Positions 19,094 to 26,613 of a stretch of DNA of 64,000 nt are shown one piece after another. The translations under genes were made by a program, and so were the position numbers. The notes beneath the pieces were generated by a model. It ran no database searches and was not told the DNA's origin. It saw only the letters and a program-made list of their open reading frames with translations. The DNA is from Oligoflexales bacterium (GTDB taxonomy: Bacteria > Bdellovibrionota_B > Oligoflexia > Oligoflexales > RGVZ01): contig CANLUT010000001.1 in NCBI GenBank assembly GCA_947494335.1, forward strand, positions 248,001 through 312,000, in the 5' to 3' direction. The stretch's first letter is position 1; each line of letters starts with the position of its first letter.

Positions 19094-19359
19094 GTGACCT
19101 CCTCAGTCTTCCTTGGTGGGAGCTATCGGAAGGGTTTGGTAAAGGTTTAGAACAAAAATGACAAACGCAGTGGTTTCAGCGGGTTAACCAATGCCTGCAG
19201 ACAAGACCTGCATTTTCGGGTCAGGGGGTGTTTAAGGCCCAGAGATTTCGAGAGAAGAAGGAAAAAGTCGCTAAACTTTAAAAACTTTCCGCCGAAACCT
19301 CCTAAGGACAAAAGCCACGGTTGGCTGACTCTGATCATGGATGACAAGGATGAATCTAA

Positions 19360-20649
19360 ATGAGCTTTTTCAAGAAGCTAAATGATATCGCCACAACGTG
19401 GGAGTTGCTTCTCATTGTAGCGATCTCATATACGCTTGTTGACGTTCCGTTAGAAGCAGCCTTCAATCATCCAGCGACGCTTTTTGAAATCGCACTTGAT
19501 ATTTTGATTGCTGGACTTTTCCTGATGGACGCTCTGCGGTTTAATCGGAAATTTTACTGGATACAATCGGCAGTCGTTGGACGGTTGCTGCAATTTGTAA
19601 TGTCTATACCTGTTGTCGCTCTTTTCAGTTTCTGGGCTGAAAGCGTCCCTGGATGGGTTTTGTATGTTCAATTAATTCGAGTGGCACTTTTGCCGAGTCT
19701 AATCGTATTAATGATAGAGCGCAGCAAGACTCATATTGTTCCAAAACGGTTCAAGCTTGTTAGCGCTGCGCTGGTAACCATTGTTTGTCTAAATATACTA
19801 GCTTGTATTTGGCTTGTGATTTATCCCGCAACAGAAGATTCATTAACTTCTTATAACAAAGCTATGTATTGGCTAGTTACAACGATTGCAACAGTGGGAT
19901 ACGGAGATATTACGCCAACCACGAACATCGGGCGTGTTTACACCATGGGAGTCATGGTTCTCGGGGCAACAATCTGGGGTATTTTGATCGCAAGTGCATC
20001 ACGCATGATGCTCGCAAGTGATCGCCGCAAAGAGCAAAAGAAAGAGCGTATTGATGCTCTGCATTCATTTTTCTCGCATTATGAGGTTCCTAAAGAGCTC
20101 CAGCGCGAGGTGGTGGGGTTCTTCCATCATCAATGGGCGCGTAAAGTAAGTGAAGACGAGCGGGCTATATTAAATGATCTTCCTCCGGCCTTGCAGCAAG
20201 AGTTGCACGTTTACATGAACCTAAAACCGATCAGTCGTGTGAATCTTTTCCGTGGAACCTCGCGCGCCTGCTTGTCAGATGTCGCTCAGCATTTAGAGCA
20301 GCTTTTTATCTCGCCTGGGCAAAAGATCATCGCTAAAGACGAGATCGGAGAGGATATGTACCTCATTGGACATGGTACCGTGAATGTGCATATCGGAGAT
20401 CAGTTCATTACGAGCTTGGGGCCGGGCGCATGTTTCGGTGAAATGGCCTTGATCGGGCATCCAAAGCGCGCCAGTGACGTTACTGCTGCAAGCTACTGTG
20501 ACATTTTTAAGTTGAGTAAAAAGCAATTTGACGAATTAATCGCAAATCACGCAGATCTTAGGGCTAACGTTGTCAGAATCGCAGCAGAGCGTCAGTCCAA
20601 ACTTAAAGACGACACGGCTTTTAATCGGCCGTTTGATAAGATCGGCTAA
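19360..20649 (+). CDS. Voltage-gated-like K+ channel with C-terminal cyclic nucleotide-binding domain
   Basis: Selectivity filter TTIATVGYGDITPTT; cNMP-like GEDMYLIGHGTVNVHIGDQFITSLGPGACFGEMALIGHPKRASDVTA. Confidence 0.9.
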   Translation: MSFFKKLNDIATTWELLLIVAISYTLVDVPLEAAFNHPATLFEIALDILIAGLFLMDALRFNRKFYWIQSAVVGRLLQFVMSIPVVALFSFWAESVPGWVLYVQLIRVALLPSLIVLMIERSKTHIVPKRFKLVSAALVTIVCLNILACIWLVIYPATEDSLTSYNKAMYWLVTTIATVGYGDITPTTNIGRVYTMGVMVLGATIWGILIASASRMMLASDRRKEQKKERIDALHSFFSHYEVPKELQREVVGFFHHQWARKVSEDERAILNDLPPALQQELHVYMNLKPISRVNLFRGTSRACLSDVAQHLEQLFISPGQKIIAKDEIGEDMYLIGHGTVNVHIGDQFITSLGPGACFGEMALIGHPKRASDVTAASYCDIFKLSKKQFDELIANHADLRANVVRIAAERQSKLKDDTAFNRPFDKIG

Positions 20650-21155
20650 ACGAGAAATTCATCAATTGGCTTTGGATCAATCTCGTTCATAGGAATACTG
20701 ATATATTCATTCGTCGCAGCGTCTCGTGCTGTAGCTCCAGCACGCTTCGCCTTAAGGCGGTTATTGACCGATCTTACACCCAAGATGCGGTCAGCGACTC
20801 GTTCAAGGAAAAATACGGCTGCTTTGCTTTGGACCTCACCCAAGAGTGTGACGATATTTTGCTGGCAGACGATTTTGACTCGATTCGTATCAAGAGGTGA
20901 AAGCATTATGAACCTCAGTTGCAGATCGCGGATGATTTCATTGTCTGGACGATCGAAGCCATGAGGGTTCACAGCTATCGCATTATATGCGTAACGCCTT
21001 TCCATGAAGAATGGTGGATAGAATGTTTCGTAGTAAGGGGCCATGATTTTAGTCGGTGAAATGCCCCGGTCACGATAAATCGCAACCGGGGCTTCAGCTA
21101 GGTCAAACTGGGATTGGGAGGAATTAGAAGCATCCCTGCTTGATCTCGTCGGCAA
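20646..21155 (-). CDS. BON-domain protein
   Basis: RDLQLRFIMLSPLDTNRVKIVCQQNIVTLLGEVQSKAAVFFLERVADRILGVRSVNNRLKAKR. Confidence 0.75.
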   Translation of the reverse strand: MPTRSSRDASNSSQSQFDLAEAPVAIYRDRGISPTKIMAPYYETFYPPFFMERRYAYNAIAVNPHGFDRPDNEIIRDLQLRFIMLSPLDTNRVKIVCQQNIVTLLGEVQSKAAVFFLERVADRILGVRSVNNRLKAKRAGATARDAATNEYISIPMNEIDPKPIDEFLV

Positions 21156-21378
21156 TGAGGGATTTCAGACGTTTGACGTTATCTTCGTCCTGCTTTTTGA
21201 CGTCAGACCAATACGCCTGGATCCTCTCTCGACCTTTGGCATTGGCAATGTGCTCGTCATAGTGCCATATGGCGTCCAGCCGGTGGCCAAGGTCTTGAAC
21301 CAGATCGTAATCATGATCCGCGCAGCCCGTCGAAGGACCGCAGGGTCCTGACGTTGTGTGTTTTTTTGATACAGTCAT
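21124..21378 (-). CDS. Small hypothetical protein in operon with the BON gene
   Basis: Overlaps BON gene; GGAGG RBS upstream of ATG 21378; preceded by a -24/-12 promoter. Confidence 0.65.
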   Translation of the reverse strand: MTVSKKHTTSGPCGPSTGCADHDYDLVQDLGHRLDAIWHYDEHIANAKGRERIQAYWSDVKKQDEDNVKRLKSLIADEIKQGCF

Positions 21379-21448
21379 ATTGAAATCCTCCAATGAAATT
21401 TTTTAAAAATAGCGCGCGCTCGTTGCTGCAAGCGTTCATTGATATGAC

Positions 21449-21465
21449 AGCAAGGTATGTGCCAC
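21449..21465 (-). promoter_or_regulatory. Predicted sigma54 (-24/-12) promoter
   Basis: Minus strand GTGGCACATACCTTGCT: GG-N10-GC, close to TGGCAC-N5-TTGCW; ~75 bp upstream of ATG 21378. Confidence 0.75.
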
Positions 21466-21641
21466 TGTATAAAGTTGCCATGTGCACTTGTTTAACTCCT
21501 GATTTGCATATTTTTTTCCTGGTCGATTTTCGCGCACGCTGAATCAATCGGAGCAAAATAAAAAATATCCCGCGCTGGACACGACCCCAATCTTTCGATA
21601 GATGGGTGTCGGGATTGAAAACACACACGAGGAGAAAATTT

Positions 21642-22703
21642 ATGATGCAGGTACCTACACCAACTGACGCACCCAAACCGACAAAGGAAGAATTTCGAAT
21701 CATCGGAGACTCAGAGACAATGCAAAATCTTCGCCGAAAGCTGAGGCGAGTCGCGGGGAGTAAGGCGGACACGGTTTTGGTTCATGGAGAAAGTGGTGCA
21801 GGTAAAGAGCTCGCAGCACGCGCGATTCATGAATGGAGTGATCGATCCAACGCGCCATTTGTTGAAATCAACTGTGCAAGTATTCCGGAGTCACTCCTCG
21901 AAAGTGAGTTGTTCGGATATGAGCGTGGGGCCTTCACAGATGCCAAAGAGAGGAAACTCGGTCTTTTTGAGGTTGCAGGTCATGGTACAGTGTTTTTGGA
22001 TGAAGTAGGGGAGATGCCAGCAAAGCTTCAAGCAAAACTTCTTCGCGTGATTGAGTATCGGCGATTCAAACGAGTTGGTGGAACGCGCGATATCGAGTTT
22101 CATGGTCGGATTGTTGCAGCAACGAATCGTCATCTTGATCAGGAGATAAATAATGGCGCTTTTCGTGCCGACTTATACTATCGATTGAATGTTGTACCCA
22201 TCATTGTCCCGCCCCTTCGTGAACGGAAGTCAGATGTGCCGCTCTTGGTTGAGTATCTGTTGGATAAGATTTCTTCTAGTTTAGGTGTAGATCGGCCGAC
22301 CCTGACACCCGATGCCATGCTTGATATGACCAAATATTCTTGGCCTGGTAATGTAAGAGAGCTGCGTAACACCTTGCAGCGCACCATCATTTTCCATCAG
22401 CCAAAGATCATTACGCCTGATGTGCTTGAAATCAACCCCGCCAGTCGTGCTGCAGTCACCGGGAGTGCTGCGACGACTAAGCTAACCCCGGCTCGTGACC
22501 AGCAAGCTCTACCCGCTGGGTCAGAGGATTTTGTATTGCCGCTTGGGGGGATTGATCTTGAAGATCTTGAAAAAAGTATGCTGATGCAAGCTCTCGAGCG
22601 GGCTCGATATAACCAAACCAAAGCTGCGCGGCTTCTCCACGTGACAAGACATACGCTTCGCTATCGCCTTGAAAAATTTGGTTTACTCACAGCGACCGTT
22701 TGA
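21642..22703 (+). CDS. Sigma54-interacting transcriptional activator (AAA+ plus Fis-type HTH, no receiver domain)
   Basis: Walker [44 protein letters not shown]-terminal [20 protein letters not shown]. Confidence 0.92.
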   Translation: MMQVPTPTDAPKPTKEEFRIIGDSETMQNLRRKLRRVAGSKADTVLVHGESGAGKELAARAIHEWSDRSNAPFVEINCASIPESLLESELFGYERGAFTDAKERKLGLFEVAGHGTVFLDEVGEMPAKLQAKLLRVIEYRRFKRVGGTRDIEFHGRIVAATNRHLDQEINNGAFRADLYYRLNVVPIIVPPLRERKSDVPLLVEYLLDKISSSLGVDRPTLTPDAMLDMTKYSWPGNVRELRNTLQRTIIFHQPKIITPDVLEINPASRAAVTGSAATTKLTPARDQQALPAGSEDFVLPLGGIDLEDLEKSMLMQALERARYNQTKAARLLHVTRHTLRYRLEKFGLLTATV

Positions 22704-22726
22704 ATGATGTCTTAAGGGGGGTCATC

Positions 22727-23371
22727 ATGTATCGAGATAGAACAGATGCTGGTGAGCAGCTGGTGCAAGATTTGAGGGGCTATGCCCATTCAAAAGAGGC
22801 GGTTGTGTGGGGCTTGCCACGCGGCGGTGTTCCAGTGGCGCGTGCAATTGCTGCTGGCTTGGATCTTCCATTAGATGTTTTTGTTGTGAGAAAGATTGGG
22901 GTTCCATGGCATAAAGAGGTGGCTATGGGCGCGATTGCTGAAGGTGGGTTCAAACTTCTCAATCGCGATTATATCGATGAGATTGGCGTCAGCAACGAAG
23001 AGCTAGAGGACGCTCTGAGGACCGAAGTGACCGAGCTTAGACGCCGCGAGAAGATTTTTCGCAGAGGGCGTTTACGGGATACGGCTCACGATAAGGTTGT
23101 CATTCTAGTTGATGATGGACTGGCGACAGGGGCAACCATGAAGGTGGCGTTGGCGGCAATCCGCACGGAGCATCCGAAAAAAGTTGTCGTTGCTGTACCA
23201 GTATCACCACCTGATGCCGCCAAGGAGATTCAGTCTCTGGCCGATGATTTCATTTGTCCTAATGTCACCCCATACTTTTGGGGTGTTGGCGGGGCCTATG
23301 AGTCATTTCCGCAGCTGACGGATGAACAGGTGGTTTGGGCTCTCGACGAACGTCGCCCAGTCACGGTCTAA
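22727..23371 (+). CDS. Phosphoribosyltransferase family protein
   Basis: PRPP-binding motif VVILVDDGLATGATMKVAL; VVWGLPRGGVPVARAIA. Confidence 0.88.
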   Translation: MYRDRTDAGEQLVQDLRGYAHSKEAVVWGLPRGGVPVARAIAAGLDLPLDVFVVRKIGVPWHKEVAMGAIAEGGFKLLNRDYIDEIGVSNEELEDALRTEVTELRRREKIFRRGRLRDTAHDKVVILVDDGLATGATMKVALAAIRTEHPKKVVVAVPVSPPDAAKEIQSLADDFICPNVTPYFWGVGGAYESFPQLTDEQVVWALDERRPVTV

Positions 23372-23531
23372 GAAATTAGTGACACACAAAATGGTGCCAC
23401 CCCACAAAATGATGCCACCCCACTGATTCACATTTAAATTGGAAAATGCGAATACGTCGGGTGGCACAAAATAAATTGGGCTCTTGACGAACGTCGCCCA
23501 GTCACGGTCTAAGAAATTAAGGACACACGAC
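23335..23531. repeat. Direct duplication of the phosphoribosyltransferase 3' end, 141 bp apart
   Basis: TTGGGCTCT[CT]GACGAACGTCGCCCAGTCACGGTCTAAGAAATTA at 23335 and again at 23476. Confidence 0.9.
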
Positions 23532-23591
23532 AATACCCAAATTGTTGCTAAATTTAGCGACAATTTGGGTTTTGTCGTGTGTCCCCAATTT
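23514..23591. repeat. 78-bp near-perfect palindrome (REP/MITE-like)
   Basis: Arms of 38 bp with 4 mismatches around a 2-nt centre: AAATTAAGGACACACGACAATACCCAAATTGTTGCTAA AT TTAGCGACAATTTGGGTTTTGTCGTGTGTCCCCAATTT. Confidence 0.9.
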
Positions 23592-24600
23592 AAAAACGAG
23601 AAGAGGGTGGTGGTTTTATATAACGGCCGCAACCGCTACATTCAACCGCCACCCTTTCCCACATCCGCGCACGTTGGGATTTCCCCAGTACGCCGTTAGA
23701 GTCGGCTCTCCTACTGGTGAAGCGTTCCTATAGATCCCAGGCGATTAAGTCTCTTCCTCCACGTTCACGCCAAAGGTATAGTTTGCTTTCACCCATAGCA
23801 CTTTTCAAAGCTAGCTCTAAAAGTGCCGCCGTACAAATGAGGTCAATATAGAATATGGCCTCACTTTACTCCTGAGATCCTCGCATCCTGTTAGGGATAC
23901 TTAGCCGATCTCAACTGCCCCACTTTTGAACCCATCTCTTGTTTCGCTCAACCCCGTGAGGAGTCTTGCTTGTCTCGAGATCGTTGTGCTGACTCCAGGA
24001 AGTCATCAGCACATTCAAAACTGGATCCGCGCTTTTCCACACACCCCTTCTCAACATGTCATCCCAAACCATCCCATCAAAAAGACTAACGAGTGCTTCA
24101 GTTCGGTGCTTCCCCGTTAATGCTAGCCTTCGTCCTGTTGGCATGGACTCGGCTCTTTTTTTCAATACGGCCCTCGTCTGCGGAGGGCCGCATCTGGGAC
24201 TTAAGGTTCGCTTTCGCTATGACCTGCTAAGTCGCCCCTGCTCTAAAGTCAGATCTCTTCAGAGCTGTTTGTAGCCAGCTGCCATTGATGTGGTCACCCA
24301 TATCATTGGTGGCCTTAGCTACGGTAGTAACCGAACAATTCTACCGGCGGATCTTTCATCCGCGGGAGTGTCTGGTTAGCATCGCTGCTTCCCAACACAT
24401 AAATCAGTAATGCATGCGCCGTGCCAATCGTAGCTCTCCAGCGCAAAAGATAAAAATTCCAATCATTCCGGCCAAAATTCAAGGATGAGTATTATTATAT
24501 CGCAAGACTCGCACCTCAAATTCTCGTGCTTTCGGGCAATTTGCGCCGCTTGGTGCGATCATCTCAATTGGTCAGAGTGCGATTGAAACGCGACGTGAGT

Positions 24601-24616
24601 TGGCGTGTAAATTGCT
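24601..24616 (+). promoter_or_regulatory. Predicted sigma54 (-24/-12) promoter
   Basis: TGGCGTGTAAATTGCT: GG-N10-GC, 50 bp upstream of ATG 24666. Confidence 0.75.
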
Positions 24617-24665
24617 CTCAAATTTTAGGTTGATTTAAACGCTGCAACGTAAAAGGGGGTTGGGC

Positions 24666-25823
24666 ATGGAATCGCGGTATCAAAATATTCTGACAGAGTT
24701 GGCGGGCAAGCGCGGAGGTCCCTGCTTGTCAATGTATCTAACAACCGCTGTGGGTAAAAACGGTTGTGATGAGACCATCCTCAGATTTAAAAACCTCAAG
24801 CGAAAAGCATTAAAGTCCCTGAATAGGGGCTACGATGATTCCGTGGTACATCAGTTTACGGACCGGCTGGAGAGGATCGAACACGACACGGAATTCTGGA
24901 GCTATCAAACGGGTGGTCTCGCGGTATTTATGACTCCCACCTATGAAAGGCTGGAGAAGTTGCGACGCAAGGTTGAGGATGAGGTCGTTGTCGCCGATAG
25001 GTTTTATATAAAGCCTTTGATGTACCTGTTTCAGACTTTGGATCAGTTTCTCGTTCTCGCCGTATCTATGAATCATGTAAAGCTTTATGTTGGAGATCGT
25101 GATCGACTCGAGGCTGAGGCGATCGATGATTTAAATCTTGCTTACAATCAGTTCTGGGGCGAGCCAAACGTCGATCGCCGTATGGCTGCCATGTCAGTTG
25201 CAGGTCATTCTGGTCCAAATAGTAAGAGCCGGGCCTTATTCCACAATTACGATGATGTGCATGCTCGTAGAAAAATCGATCTAAGCCGATATTTTTCAGC
25301 TATTGATGATGTGGTCTGCAAAGCTTTATCCGCTGGTTCATCTCTCCCGGTGGTCTTGGCCGCACTTCCAGAGCATCAAGATCTTTACCGAGCTCATAGT
25401 CACATAAAGCACCTTTTACCGAAAGGTATACTCGGAAACCCGGATGTGATGAGTGTGGACGATCTCCGGAACAAAGCTTGGTCGATAATCAAACCTCATT
25501 ACGAATTTATTTGTCAGCAGTTGGTCTCAGAGTATTCGAGCGCGGCTGTCACGGGAAGAGCGTCCGATCAGTTACATCAGATAGCTAAGGCACTATCTCA
25601 AGGGCGTGTGGGTAAGCTTTTAATCGAAAAGAATCGCATTATACCCGGCAAATTTGTTGCAGATCCTGGAGTGGTATTATTCGCCGATATTAATAATCCT
25701 CACATCAATGACCTCCTCGATGATTTTGCAGATGTTGTCGAGCAAAACTCAGGAACAGTCACCGTTCTTGCCAAAGACAAGATGCCAACTGATACCGGTG
25801 TCGCCGCTATTTACCGGTATTAA
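24666..25823 (+). CDS. baeRF-like protein (bacterial archaeo-eukaryotic release-factor family)
   Basis: GPCLSMYLTT...FWSYQTGGLAVFMTP...DRFYIKPLMYLFQTLDQFLVLAVSMNHVKLYVGDRDRLEA...ALSQGRVGKLLIEKNRIIPG pattern. Confidence 0.65.
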   Translation: MESRYQNILTELAGKRGGPCLSMYLTTAVGKNGCDETILRFKNLKRKALKSLNRGYDDSVVHQFTDRLERIEHDTEFWSYQTGGLAVFMTPTYERLEKLRRKVEDEVVVADRFYIKPLMYLFQTLDQFLVLAVSMNHVKLYVGDRDRLEAEAIDDLNLAYNQFWGEPNVDRRMAAMSVAGHSGPNSKSRALFHNYDDVHARRKIDLSRYFSAIDDVVCKALSAGSSLPVVLAALPEHQDLYRAHSHIKHLLPKGILGNPDVMSVDDLRNKAWSIIKPHYEFICQQLVSEYSSAAVTGRASDQLHQIAKALSQGRVGKLLIEKNRIIPGKFVADPGVVLFADINNPHINDLLDDFADVVEQNSGTVTVLAKDKMPTDTGVAAIYRY

Positions 25824-25934
25824 TGGCTGGGTGACCTCTGTCAAGCTGCGCACATTTGTTACTTATGGGGCAAATGCTCAATGCATCAGTTTAAACAATT
25901 CAGAGCGTCGTCTACAGGTAAAGTATTTTGAGAC

Positions 25935-25951
25935 TTGGCGTCACAATTGCA
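25935..25951 (+). promoter_or_regulatory. Predicted sigma54 (-24/-12) promoter
   Basis: TTGGCGTCACAATTGCA: GG-N10-GC, ~60 bp upstream of the Hsp20 ATG. Confidence 0.75.
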
Positions 25952-26011
25952 TGGTAAAGCACCCGCTGGGCACTCGGTCCTCGGAATAACGTTAATGTAA
26001 GGAGAATTCTT

Positions 26012-26494
26012 ATGGCTCGTGAGACAACATCATTAATCGGTTCACCATTAATATCCCCCCGTACCCCCTTGTTGCGCGGCCGCGATCTGTTTCGTGACTA
26101 CTCGCGGATGATGGATAATTGGCTCAGGGGACCAACAATACTTGAGTCGATGGAGGAGGAGTTCGTATCGCCTCGAGTAGACGTCGTTGAAGATGAGAAG
26201 ACGGTCGAGGTGACTGCTGACATTCCTGGTATTGACGAAAAAGACATCAAAGTTGAGCTTCGCAATGGCACACTTTGGATCGAAGGTGAGCGCAAGGAAG
26301 AGAAAAAATCTGAAGGGCGCAATTTCTTCCGGTCAGAGCGCTCTTACGGTTCCTTTGAGCGCGGCATTGGTCTTCCCTGTGACGTCGAGAAGGGCAATAT
26401 CGAGGCTTCGTTTAAAAACGGCGTTCTTAGAGTTGTCCTTCCAAAAACCAAGGAGGCTCGCGAGGAGGTCACATCTATCAAGATTAAGCACTAA
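26012..26494 (+). CDS. Hsp20/alpha-crystallin family small heat-shock protein
   Basis: VEVTADIPGIDEKDIKVELRNGTLWIEGERKEEK...RSYGSFERGIGLPCDVEKGNIEASFKNGVLRVVLPK. Confidence 0.95.
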   Translation: MARETTSLIGSPLISPRTPLLRGRDLFRDYSRMMDNWLRGPTILESMEEEFVSPRVDVVEDEKTVEVTADIPGIDEKDIKVELRNGTLWIEGERKEEKKSEGRNFFRSERSYGSFERGIGLPCDVEKGNIEASFKNGVLRVVLPKTKEAREEVTSIKIKH

Positions 26495-26516
26495 GTAACG
26501 CTGAATGATATGACAG

Positions 26517-26563
26517 CTCGCCCCATGAACTCTATTGGTTTGGAATCAGGGGCGGGTTTTTTA
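26517..26563 (+). terminator. Rho-independent terminator after hsp20
   Basis: CGCCCC...GGGGCGGGTTTTTT. Confidence 0.6.
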
Positions 26564-26613
26564 CGTGTTGATTTAAATCTGGCGCGGATGGTCGTTGTCC
26601 ATGCCAAGACCCT

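Noticed and set aside
21311-21772. 153-aa minus-strand ORF
   Set aside because: Overlaps the bEBP start, the divergent promoter region and the 21378 gene; not coding-like
23303-23632. 109-aa minus-strand ORF with an internal NFLDRDWATFV repeat
   Set aside because: The peptide repeat reflects the duplicated phosphoribosyltransferase tail on the other strand and the palindrome, not a real gene
24168-24196. Terminator call for the hairpin CGGCCCTCgtctgcgGAGGGCCG
   Set aside because: The T-run precedes rather than follows the stem on the plus strand and would be A-rich downstream on the minus strand
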